The notes under the pieces were generated by a model that saw nothing but the letters and a program-made list of their open reading frames with translations, was not told the origin of the DNA and did no database searches. Of a DNA stretch of 64,000 bases, positions 32,414 to 44,485 are shown in pieces (within the stretch, counting starts at the first letter, position 1; every line of letters starts with the position of its first letter). The translations under genes were made by a program, and so were the position numbers. Origin of the DNA: Hygrophila difformis (Eukaryota > Streptophyta > Magnoliopsida > Lamiales > Acanthaceae); the NCBI GenBank assembly GCA_030278955.1, contig JAOANR010000005.1, forward strand, positions 1,841,431 to 1,905,430. Direction: 5' to 3'.

Positions 32414-34643
32414 TGATGGGTGATTTTTACCACTCATATTTTACCACAAGCGGATGGTTGTCATCAACTAATAAAAACCGGTGAATACCGGGTCGAACCC
32501 AAGGGAATTTCAGAATATTATTTCATTCCGGAGAATATTTTAATTGTTCTTAAGTTCATTAATTATATTTAATATATTAAAAAGATTTGTTTAATTCTAA
32601 TGGTGATTTAAATTAAAATAGTGACATTAAATTTAAAAATAAAGCAAGTTAAGATTTCAATTGATAAAAATACTAATGGGAGTTGCTTGTAATATTTTAA
32701 AAATTGCCATCTTTATTATAAAGTAGAAATTGTGTAATAATTTGACATTTCCCAATGTTCTAAAAAATCAATTTCTTAAATTTAAATATTTTTATAAAGA
32801 TTAAAAATATAATAATCTACTAAAACTCCAAATTATGCTTAAACGGACTTCATGGAAGCTGATTAGATTATCTAACATTTCGCAATCATTATTCTAGGCC
32901 TAAATTTGAGTCTTTCCCAAGCTTACAAATTTTCCTATAGCAATTAATAGGCACTTTTCATTTCCCAAATCATTGTGCACATGCTAGAATCCATTTTTAA
33001 TGTAATTTATTCCCAATTCCGGTACTAAAATATTAATTCTACTTTTTATCTCCCGATTTAGCAAAGCAGAATTTATGGAATTAAATTCTAACATTCAAAT
33101 TATGCTAAACAGTGTAAATAATCTAATAATTATGGTAAAATAATAATAAAACATGGTAAACCGGATTTAAATAATAATATTAAAATGCAGATAGATTAGA
33201 ATTAATGCCAGATTACTAAAAATAGATAATTTATGTTTGATCGATCAGTCAGGCTTTTAGCAGATTAATATTCTAAATCACAGATTTGATAAAACACAAA
33301 AGATCGATTAATTCAGTAATGTCTAACATATAATCCTAATACAGATTTTAGCAAAATAGCAGATTTATCCATCTTAATCGATTAAAAATCAGATTACACC
33401 TAAACTTGAGATTTTCACTTCTAAGATCAGGCAAAAATGGCGCTTAAACCAATTTAGACAGATTTTAATATGATGGCAGATTAATCGATCAATTTAGATT
33501 AAACAAATAAAATAGCAGATTCAAAGTTTTCATCCAATCTTCATAATCGATCAAATTTTGGTAGCCAATACATGATTCTAATCCACATTCTAACAATCAA
33601 AGCAAATTAATCCAGATTACAGAATTAAACATCGACATATTATTGCTTCCATAAAAGGTAAATTCGTACTTCAAAGTGATTCTGAACTCCCGTTCTAGAA
33701 CACTTCTAACACGAACAATACAGAAATCCGTCTACAAATTAAGAACATGATAGCAGATTACTTTTAGAGGCAATTTCAATTCATTACAATGCAAGAAAAA
33801 GAAAGGCAACACCTAGAATAGGAAGAACACGCCCAGAACAGCGTCCTTGATGCATTCCTCCGGCATGATTTTGTGTTTCTGGCCTTCTTCTCCCATTAGC
33901 AGATGTTTACAGAGTATTCTCTTCGAAAATATGAGTCTCGATCCCGAAAAATGAAGAAAAACGGTGTTTAAAACCGAGTTCGGGCGGTTAAGAAACTGCT
34001 CAACCGCGACGTCGGCGCATAAAATGGCGCTCGGAGAGGGTTTTAGGCGCCACCAAGTAGAACTGGCGCATACGCTGATTTTCCGAATTTTCCAAAACGG
34101 CGCAAAAAGTGGCGCTCCAAGGTGGTTTCAGGCGCCGCCAAGAAGAAGCGGTGCATTCTGACAATTTCCTAAAATTTGACAATCGGCGCAAAAAGTGGCG
34201 CTGGAATGGCATTTTATGCGCCGCCAAGAAGAAATGGCGCATCCTGAAGCTTTTTCCATCCGAAATTTCTCCAAGTGTTGAAGTGGCGCATAAAATGGCG
34301 CTGGAGAGCATTTTTATGCGCCGCCATGCTGATGTGGCGCATTCTGGAGCCTTCCAGTGTTGAAAATTCCGAATTTTGCATCCTTTGACCTCCGAACATC
34401 TTCTTTCTTCATTTTAATGCCTGAAACATCATTGCAATGTCTTAGAATTGCCAAAATCTTATTAAAAAGCATAAAACAAGGTAAATTGAGCTCAAATAGG
34501 CTCAATTTAATCAGTCTTATTAATATTTACATATCACATGAAATGTACACTAAAAAGCAATAAAATAGGATCTCATACATGCAATTTAGGTTCTTTTTAT
34601 CATAATTTAAGCTTATTTAAATGTGGTTTCTCAGGGTGCATCA
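32414..34643 (-). repeat. Element C right LTR (5' LTR)
   Basis: 2230 bp, TGATG...CATCA, differing from the left LTR at about three positions. It carries the GGCGC array at 34014-34347, upstream of gag-pol on the minus strand. Confidence 0.95.
34014..34347. repeat. GGCGC palindromic array in element C right LTR, upstream of gag-pol
   Basis: Identical in all compared positions to the array at 6879-7212. On the minus strand it is followed by CT-rich leader-like sequence and the 27-codon ORF, then primer site and gag-pol. Confidence 0.85.
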
Positions 34644-34648
34644 GCGAC

Positions 34649-36731
34649 ATAAAAGCTTATTTTCAAATATCCCAATCCCAGATGCAAATGCCATGCCAAG
34701 CTCAATCACCTATCCTGAAAAGAAGTGAAGGCAACAAAATCAACAATGCTGAGTAAGTCAATCCACTATCCCACACATGCTGGAGACTCAGGGTTGACTC
34801 AACGATACGAAGGAATAATTATATAGCAATAATGATAATTTACCAAATTTAAATCCCAAAATTCATAATATAAGTAACACATATGTCAAATGAAACCAAT
34901 CCAATGCACCGTAATCCATGATCCATAATCCATAATCCATAATCACATATATCATCTCTCGCCATGCAGAGGACTCTATAACTACTAACACCGGTGTCCT
35001 AGACTAGTACTCCGACTGTCTAGGGTTATAGACACATGCAGGCTCTACCCATAGGAGGGACAATTACCCTCATCCAGTATCCGATATCCGACATCCAAAT
35101 AACCATACGTCATGCATTGGTTTCATAAAACATATAATTACCCGAAACCAACTCATATAAGTTAACCACATAACCGACATATCCATGACATTCTAAAAAA
35201 TTATATTTACTCCATCGCCCGCATGTTCATAACCGACAGGAAGGAACTTAGTTGGATTAGACAATAATTTCCAAGTAAGAATATAGAGACAATTAATTAT
35301 TGATCAATCTAGACCCATGTATGACAAGGACATATACACTGGTAGTCTTTAGGAATTTTACACATCAATACTCTCACTGCATCGGTTTTCATGAGGACAA
35401 AGATGAAGGCCAAATAAATAAATAAATAAATCAAAGTACTCAACATAGGCCCCACATAATTAAAACACACCAATTTGACTCATCTTGCTTTGCAATTGAG
35501 CACATTACACCACACACACCAAAACAGATATACACGTATACACATAGAGATAATAGTTACACATTTCCAACAGCACAGCTCTAGGACTGACGAGAAAGGC
35601 AGCATGTAGCGGAAAGAAGAAAAAAAGAAAAAAAAAACAGTAAAACGAAGACGACAACATCCATGGTTCGAATTTACATACGGATTGAAGCTAAAATCGA
35701 GTGACCCAGAATGAGGGGCAAACAGAGAATAGGGAAGAACAACGATGGAGGCCAAATATCCAGTTTTATGTAAATACTGAAAGAATATTTTGGGTTTGAC
35801 AAAATAAAGAGTGCACAGAGGGTAAAAGGGCGGTAGGGACCTAGGTTCCGATCTTTCACAAAGATTCTGATACAAAATTGGAATTTGACAAAATGAGAAG
35901 TAACAGGGAATGAACGAAAGAGGATGATACATACCAAGATTCAATTTGAAAATTAGGGGTGTTTGAACACAGTGAAGGAAAGAGGATTAACTTACTATCT
36001 TTCGTATGAACAAATCTGAAACGGAATGAAAATAATGATTTTGAAGCTTGAAGAAGTACCACCAATCCTCACCAAGAAGCGATCTGCAATCTCTCGAATG
36101 AATAGGGGAAAGTAGGATAAAGATTGGGTATTTAATCAATTCAATGGGGATTCAACTGAATACCGATGGTGAGAAAATATTGGGAGATGGATTTATAGTG
36201 GGGAACGGTTCTTCTAGAAAATAGGTGGCCAATTATTAGTTCCTGCAGACTATATCAAAATGAAGCCAATCTGACCAAGTCTTGCTTCTATAAAAATATA
36301 TATATGTGTGTTAAATATCTATCCATAAAATCAACCAAAATAAATAATAAATAAATAAAATCTAATACTTAAATTTGCACACTATTATGTCGGTTCGCAT
36401 AAGAGGATGAGGAAGAACACATAAGGACCCATACTCTGATTTTAATTGCACACCAATTTGATCCGTTTTTCCTTGAAATTTATTACACTACACGACACAC
36501 ACCAATATAGACAAACACAATATATACACTTGATTATATATATTATAATAGCTTCGATTATATATATTATAATGATCAATCATTTTATATATCATATCCT
36601 ACCCCTCCCAAGGATATTATATAAGTATAGAACACCAACAAAGATAAATTTTAACCAAAAATTAATCATCTCACTGTTAAAAATAAATTAAATCTTACAC
36701 AATAATTATATGCAAAATTTTGGGCATCACA
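34649..36731 (-). repeat. Element B LTR1, inner part
   Basis: Continues the LTR broken at 5278 and ends GGGCATCACA at 36731. With 5015-5278 it gives 2347 bp, close to the 2354 bp of LTR2. ORFs seen on either strand here are chance frames also present in LTR2. Confidence 0.93.
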
Positions 36732-36750
36732 CTATACCATCCTTAAAGAA
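36732..36750 (-). other. Polypurine-tract position of element B
   Basis: On the minus strand TTTAAGGATGGTATAG precedes the LTR start TGTGATGCCC. This is a weak tract compared with that of element A and may be decayed. Confidence 0.45.
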
Positions 36751-36823
36751 AAACTTCGTCCTCGAAGTTTGTTACGAATATGTCGTTACCAAAAGCTAGT
36801 CATATAAATATAAAATATTAACC

Positions 36824-39800
36824 TTATATTGTCAAGTTGTCGCGTCCTCCCAAGTTGGATAAATAATTATGTTCGCTAGCTTTCATGAATAAATCCGGAT
36901 ATTTTGCCTTTACATCTTCCTCCATCTCCCATGTAGCTTCTTCATAGTCGTGGTTTGACCATAGTATTTTAACCATGCGAATTGTTCGATTCCGTGTTGC
37001 TCTCTCCTTTGAGTCTAGGATGCGCATCGGACGTACCTCGTACGTCAAATCCTCATCTAATTCAATGACTTCTGGTCGAAGGACGTGCGAGGGGTCATGA
37101 TGATATTTCTTCAATTGAGATATATGAAACACATTGTGTACTCGTGCAAGTTCCACTGGTAAGGCTAGTCGGTAGGCAAGATTTCCTACTCGCTCGACAA
37201 TCTCATACGGACCAATATATCGTGGGCTTAATTTTCCATGCTTCCCAAAGCGCATCACTCCTCGCATCGGCGATATTTTCAAGAGGACTTTGTCACCAAT
37301 TGCAAATTCACCCATTTGGCGTCGTTGATCGGCATAGCTCTTTTGTCGATCTTGAGCTCCTTTCATCTTCTGTTGGATAGTTTTAATTGCTTCGACCGAG
37401 TCCTCAATAAGTTGTGGTCCCACGACCACTATCTCTGCATTCTCCCTCCAACATAGTGGGCTTCGACACCTCCGTCCGTATAGTGCTTCAAACGGTGACA
37501 TACCAATACTTGCATGGTAGCTGTTATTATAGGAAAACTCGATTAGAGGCAATCGATCTTCCCAACTACCCTTGAATTCTAAGACACACGCCCGTAACAT
37601 GTCCTCCAACGTTTGGATTGTCCTTTCAGTTTGGCCATCCGTCATAGGATGGAATGCAGTGCTCATCTTCAATTTAGTTCCAAAGGCTTCTTGTAACTTC
37701 GTCCAGAAATTAGAGACAAATCGGCTATCCCGATCAGACACGATGTCTTGAGGTATTCCATGCCTTCTCACCACATTGTCGATATATGCCTTTGCTAACT
37801 GATCCATGGTCCATGTGTCCTTCATGGGTATAAATATCGCAGCTTTAGTGAGTCGATCCACGATTACCCATATTTTATTCATACCCCTCACTGTCTTCGG
37901 CAGTCCAGATACAAAGTCCATAGAGATGCTCTCCCATTTCCATGATGGAATCTCCAACAGCTGCATTAAGCCCAACGGTTTCTTACGTTCAGCTTTTACT
38001 TTTTGGCATGTCAAGCACTTTGACACAAACTCACTTATTTCTTGCTTCATCCTTGGCCACCAGAACACTTGTTTCAGATCTTTGTATAATTTGCATTCCC
38101 CTGGGTGCACTGAATATGGTGTGTTGTGCCCTTCCTCCATGATTCGTTGTTTCAATTCTACACACTTTTTCGGTACGCACCATCGGCCTTGATAACGAAT
38201 ACTCCCATCTTCGTGAATTTTGAACTCGTCCGCCTTGCCTTGTACTATCTTCTCCTTGATTCTTTCGAGTTTCACATCTCCAGGTTGAGCTTCACGAATC
38301 TCATCGAATAGTGTTGGTTTGATAGTCAAGTTGTTCAACATCGCCAACACTGTTCCTTGATGAACAAGCTCAATATCTAACCGAACCATATCCATGTAGA
38401 GCTCTGAAGGTAAAATCCTTGTACTTGCCAAGTGTATCGACTTGCGGCTTAGCGCATCGGCCACCACATTCGCCTTTCCTTCATGATAGGCAATTTCTAG
38501 GTCATAGTCTTTTATCAGCTCTAACCACCGTCTTTGCCTCATATTTAACTCTTTCTGAGTGAAGATGTATTTAAGGCTCTTGTGGTCAGTAAATATCTTG
38601 CCTGTTCGCCCATACAGGTAGTGTCGCCAGATCTTTAAAGCGAACACCACAGCCGCTAGTTCCAAGTCATGTGTAGGATAATTCTCTTCATGTGGCCTCA
38701 ATTGTCGCGAGGCGTAAGCTATGACCTTTCGTTGTTGCATCAGAACACAACCAAGTCCAAATTTTGATGCATCACTGTATATCTCAAAATCTTCATTGTC
38801 GTTTGGCAAAGTGAGAACAGGTGCTGAAGTGAGCCGCTTCTTTAGCTCCTGAAAGGCTTGTTCGCACTGGTCTGTCCATTGATATCGCAACCCCTTTTTA
38901 AGCATTTGAGTTAAAGGTCAAGCAATTTGGAGAAGTCCTTAATAAACCTCCGATAGTATCCTGCCAAACCTAGGAAACTTCGAATTTCAGTTTGGCTCCT
39001 TGGTACGGGCCATTCAGCGACTGCTGCTACCTTTGTTGGATCCACTGATACTCCTTCAGCTGAAACTATGTGACCCAAGAACGCCACTTTATCTAGCCAA
39101 AACTCGCATTTCGACAGTTTAGTGTAGAGTTGATGCTTCTTTAATAATTCCAACACTTGGCGTAGGTGTTGAGCATGTTCCTCTGCATTCCTTGAGTATA
39201 TCAAGATATCGTCAATAAAGACGACTACACATTGGTCTAGAAATTCCCGAAAGATATTGTTCATCAGTCCCATGAAAGTTGCTGGGGCGTTCGTCAATCC
39301 GAAGGACATCACTGTAAATTCATAGTGACCATACCTTGTACGAAAGGCTGTCTTAGATATATCTTTCTCTGCTACTCTTAGCTGATGATACCCTGATCGC
39401 AGATCAATTTTTGAAAAGACCCTTGCGCCCTTCAACTGGTCGAACAAGTCGTCTATCCGCGGTAGGGGATACTTGTTTTTAACTGTGACTTGGTTCAGTC
39501 CTCGGTAATCAATGCACAACCTCATCCCTCCATCCTTCTTTCTGACGAAGAGCACTGAGCTCCCCACGGTGAAGTGCTAGGTCGAATGTATCCTTTACTC
39601 AGCAACTCTTCTAATTGATCTTTCAATTCTTTTATCTCGGCTGGGGCTAATCGATACGGGGCTTTAGAGATTGGCTCTGTCCCAGGCAACAAATCAATCG
39701 TGAAGTCTACATCTCGAACAGGTGGCATCCCCGGTATATCTTTAGGAAAGACATCCGGGTATTCCTTGATTATAGGTATCGACTCCAAACCTTCTTCCTT

Positions 39801-41514
39801 AGCTTGCATGTTTTGCACTTGACACATAAACAAAGGGTATCCTTTGTGTAGCATTGTTCCCAGTTGCGGAGCTGTCACCCACTTTGTATTTGGCTTACAC
39901 GGGTTTACATAATAAGCCACCTTCTCTCCTTCCGGTCCTTGTAGGACCATCTTCTGCTTCTGACAGTCAATCCTTGCTTTGAATTGTGTTAACCAATCCA
40001 TCCTAAGGATAATGTCAAAATCCTTTAGATCAAATTCTGCCAATGACGATGGAAAGACTACTCCTTCTATAGTAATAGGAACATAATTGTATTGTTTCTT
40101 ACAAGGAATTACGTCCCCTGATGGTAGAGAAATTCCTCGTGTGATAGACTCAGGTAGTGGAAGTTGTAGACTTTTAACTACTCGAGATGCCATAAATGAA
40201 CAACTTGCACAAGAATCAAATAATATACGGACAGGTACACCAAGTATTAAAAATGTACCTTGCAGGACATCAGTTTGTTGCTCCGGCAAGTCCGCCTGGT
40301 TAATCACATTGAGGCGCCCTTGTTGCTCGAATCGGTTTCCTCCACGGTTCTGATCATTAGTACCCTGGTTCCCATTTCCTTGTTGTTTTTTGATATGGAC
40401 GGGGGTTACTTCCATTGCGGTTTCCGTTCCAATTCCCTTTGCCATTCCCATTTCCATCCCTCCGATATTGATTATTGTTTCCTTGCAGGTATTGTTGTTG
40501 TTGATGCTTCGGGGGTCTGTTTAGATCCTCTCGTATAGGGATCCTTTCAATGCGTGTGAGACAGTCCCTAGCAAAGTGTCCCTCTCTGCCGTATCGGTTG
40601 CATGCTGTTGGACTAGGGCATTCTTTAACCAAGTGTCGCCGATTGCACTTTGAACATGGGGTCAGGATTCTTCCCCTTTGCTCCATTCTTTGTCCTCCAT
40701 CCCTTTGGTCATGTTCTTGCCTTGGAGGGTTGTTATCATTCCTTCCGAGCTCAATCTTTCCTCTCTTTTCTTGGGTCTGCCTCTCATTCAGTTTCCTTTT
40801 GTGCTCCTGAACTCGCGCAACTGCACATGCCCGATCATAGATCTTTTGGAGGCTCGAGAATTGTTTCCCTCCTAATCCTTCTCGAATTGCCAAGTTGAGG
40901 CCCAATTCAAACTTTTGTGCCTTGTCATGGTCAGTTGGCACCAAGGCTGGAGCAAAATTCAATAGCTCGGTAAACTGGACGTAGTATTCATGCACAGTCA
41001 TCTTTCCTTACTGCAATGTTATGAACTCCTCATACTTTGCGTTCTTGACGCTGATAGGATAAAATCTCTTCCTTAAAGCCTCCTTGAATTCATCCCATCC
41101 ATAACCCACAGTTTGATCTTGGATTTGCAATCGCCACCACTTATCAGCTGCTTTTCTCAAAAAGTATGTTGCTACATCCACCCTTTGATCCTCCGGACAC
41201 TTTATTGCTGTAAGCAGTTTGTCTAGTGTATCGATCCATTCTTCCAACTTTTCTGGGTCTTCATGCCCTTCATATGTTGGGGGCCTATGTTTGAGAACCA
41301 CATCGAGATAGTCAATTGGTGCTTGTGGTGGTGGTACGACGGGAGCAGATGCTGCCTCACCCCTTTGTCTATGAAGGTTGGCACTCAACATAACCACCAT
41401 TTGTTCAAGGACCCTTAACCGTTCACTGTCATTGCTTGGAAGAGGTGCGTTGAATGGGTTAAGTCGACCTCCGGCTGGGTCAACTTCGAAGTCATCTCCT
41501 TGATTGTTGGCCAT
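36824..41514 (-). pseudogene. gag-pol: Broken gag-pol of element B (Tekay-like chromovirus)
   Basis: Homologous throughout to the polyprotein of element A. Gag N-terminal part is 41514-41008 and continues in the same frame at 41001 after a TAA where Gln is expected (LQ*GKMTVHEYY). Frameshifts follow near 40400-40450, near 39530-39560 (STSPWGA / FVRKKDGG) and near 38905-38915 (between KDFSKLLDL and MLKKG). The last part, 38905-36824 (693 codons), keeps RNase H, integrase (TDGQTER) and chromodomain. The second zinc knuckle reads CNRYGREGHFARDC, with Tyr for its second Cys, and protease has DSCAS instead of DSGAS. Four frame breaks plus two lost key residues make it inactive. Confidence 0.92.
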
Positions 41515-42039
41515 TCTACTTCACATATGCACAAAATATAAGGTTAATAATATGTTGGTTCAGTATTTCTGATACATGTTGCAGATACCAAAGGAACAGA
41601 GGAACACGATAAAAACAAAACCAAGTAGTCCACCCAATGTAGCCAAAAATAATACCAAGAAACAACCACCAGTCAGTGTCAATATAAATAATTTAAATGC
41701 AACATGGATGCAAATGCCACCCCCAAATTTAAAAGTCATTTAATGTAATAATTATTTATAATTTAATACATATTTTAAATTTTACTCACTATATGTTAAG
41801 AATATACTGTAAAAATATGTTTTGTATTACTAGCCACTGTTTGAAGAAAAATGATAACTTTTTTTTAAACATTACTAAAGCATACTATAATAATAAAAAT
41901 GCGCAAAGTTTTTAAAATGCTAATAATATGAGGTACTATAAAAAAAATTAAAAAAAAATAGCAAATATGTTCTAAGACATACTAAAAAATTTAATTTATA
42001 TATATATATATTTATAAAAATATAGCTCTGATACAACTT
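41515..42039 (-). other. Leader of element B with decayed primer binding site
   Basis: No gene is seen. The plus strand at 42025-42036 reads GCTCTGATACAA, one mismatch from the 3' end of initiator-Met tRNA (GCTCTGATACCA), three bases from LTR2. The rest is AT-rich, with (TA) runs at 41996-42012. Confidence 0.8.
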
Positions 42040-43064
42040 TGTAACACCCCAATTCAAAAGACATCGAAAGTAGGGATGTTACCGCCACATTTTCTATCTA
42101 AACTCACTTCCAAGCTATCTTAAATAGAAAATGCTAGGGCTTTAAAATCTAAAATACATTAAAACCACAATTGACAACCATAAGATAATAATTTGAAAAT
42201 CATATTGTACGTACATATTAAATTTATAAGTTTAGGATAAAGATGCAAATGATACTTAAAGTACCAATTTGACCTCGCAGGGTCGAAAGAAAATAGTGCG
42301 ACATAAAAGCTTATTTTCAAATATCCCAATCCCAGATGCAAATGCCATACCAAGCTCAATCACCTATCCTGAAAAGAAGTGAATGCAACAAAATCAGCAA
42401 TGCTGAGTAAGTCAATCCACTATCCCACACATGCTGGAGACTCAGGGTTGACTCAACGATACGAAGGAATAATTATATAGCAATAATGATAATTTACCAA
42501 ATTTAAATCCCAAAATTCATAATATAAGTAACACATATGTCAAATGAAACCAATCCAATGCACCGTAATCCATGATCCATAATCCATAATCCATAATCAC
42601 ATATATCATCTCTCGCCATGCAGAGGACTCTATAACTACTAACACCGGTGTCCTAGACTAGTACTCCGACTGTCTAGGGTTATAGACACATGCAGGCTCT
42701 ACCCATAGGAGGGACAATTACCCTCATCCAATATCCGATATCCGACATCCAAATAACCATACGTCATGCATTGGTTTCATAAAACATATAATTACCCGAA
42801 ACCAACTCATATAAGTTAACCACATAACCGACATATCCATGACATTCTAAAAAATTATATTTACTCCATCGCCCGCATGTTCATAACCGACAGGAAGGGA
42901 CTTAGTTGGATTAGACAATAATTTCCAAGTAAGAATACAGAGACAATTAATTATTGATCAATCTAGACCCATGTATGACAAGGACATATACACTGGTAGT
43001 CTTTAGGAATTTTACACATTAATACTCTCACTGCATCGGTTCTCATGAGGACAAAGATGAAGGC

Positions 43065-43095
<31 letters not shown>

Positions 43096-44393
43096 AAGTA
43101 CTAAACATAGGCCCCACATAATTAAAACACACCAATTTGACTCATCTTGTTTTGCAATTGAGCACATTACACCACACACACCAAAACAGATATACACGTA
43201 TACACATAGAGATAATAGTTACACATTTCCAACAGCACAGCTCCAGGACTGACGAGAAAGGCAGCATGTAGCGGAAAGAAGAAAAAAAGAAAAAAAAAAC
43301 AGTAAAACGAAGACGACAACATCCATGGTTCGAATTTACATACGGATTGAAGCTAAAATCGAGTGACCCAGAATGAGGGGCAAACAGAGAATAGGGAAGA
43401 ACAACGATGGAGGCCAAATATCCAGTTTTATGTAAATACTAAAAGAAAATTTTGGGTTTGACAAAATAAAGAGTGCACAGAGGGTAAAAGGGCGGTAGGG
43501 ACCTAGGTTCCGATCTTTCACAAAGATTCTGATACAAAATTGGAATTTGACAAAATGAGAAGTAACAGGGAATGAACGAAAGAGGATGATACATACCAAG
43601 ATTCAATTTGAAAATTAGGGGTGTTTGAACACAGTGAAGGAAAGAGGATTAACTTACTATCTTTCGTATGAACAAATCTGAAACGGAATGAAAATAATGA
43701 TTTTGAAGCTTGAAGAAGTACCACCAATCCTCACCAAGAAGCGATCTGCAATCTCTCGAATGAATAGGGGAAAGTAGGATAAAGATTGGGTATTTAATCA
43801 ATTCAAGGGGGATTCAACTGAATACAGATGGTGAGAAAATATTGGGAGATGGATTTATAGTGGGGAACGGTTCTTCTAGAAAATAGGTGGCCAATTATTA
43901 GTTCCTGCAGACTATATCAAAATGAAGCCAATCTGACCAAGCCTTGCTTCTATAAAAATATATATATGTGTGTTAAATATCTATCCATAAAATCAACCAA
44001 AATAAATAATAAATAAATAAAATCTAATACTTAAATTTGCACACTATTATGTCGGTTCGCATAAGAGGATGAGGAAGAACACATAAGGACCCATACTCTG
44101 ATTTTAATTGCACAACAATTTGATCCGTTTTTCCTTGAAATTTATTACACTACACGACACACACCAATATAGACAAACACAATATATACACTTGATTATA
44201 TATATTATAATAGCTTCGATTATATATATTATAATGATCAATCATTTTATATATCATATCCTACCCCTCCCAAGGATATTATATAAGTATAGAACACCAA
44301 CAAAGATAAATTTTAACCAAAAATTAATCATCTCACTGTTAAAAATAAATTAAATCTTACACAATAATTATATGCAAAATTTTGGGCATCACA
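42040..44393 (-). repeat. Element B LTR2, shared by both internal regions
   Basis: A complete 2354-bp LTR, TGTAACACCCC...GGGCATCACA in plus sense. It serves as 5' LTR of the complete copy to the left and as 3' LTR of the partial copy to the right, with no target duplication on either side. Confidence 0.93.
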
Positions 44394-44485
44394 CTATACC
44401 ATCCTTAAAGAAAAACTTCGTCCTCGAAGTTTGTTACGAATATGTCGTTACCAAAAGCTAGTCATATAAATATAAAATATTAACC

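Larger units (their letters stand above)
5279..34643 (-). mobile_element. Element C: Athila-like Ty3/gypsy retrotransposon, interrupted by element A
   Basis: Element C is bounded by a perfect 5-bp TSD GCGAC (5274-5278 and 34644-34648) and LTRs with TGATG...CATCA ends. The left LTR is 5279-7413 plus 18818-18912, the right LTR 32414-34643; both total 2230 bp once the target duplication of A is removed. I saw only about three substitutions between them, so insertion was recent. Minus-strand order: LTR, Asp-tRNA primer site, Gag-Pol (32282 to 26703), 637-residue ORF (24788 to 22875), 485-residue ORF (21801 to 20344), polypurine tract, LTR. All three ORFs are open. Without A the element is about 18 kb. 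RT motif FMDDFSVFG and the primer site point to the Athila clade. Confidence 0.93.

Noticed and set aside
35480..36065. Minus-strand ORFs of 69-154 codons in the B LTR (also 43142-43727)
   Set aside because: They are duplicated only because the LTR is, show no domain, and are Phe/Ser/Leu rich as expected from the AT-rich strand.
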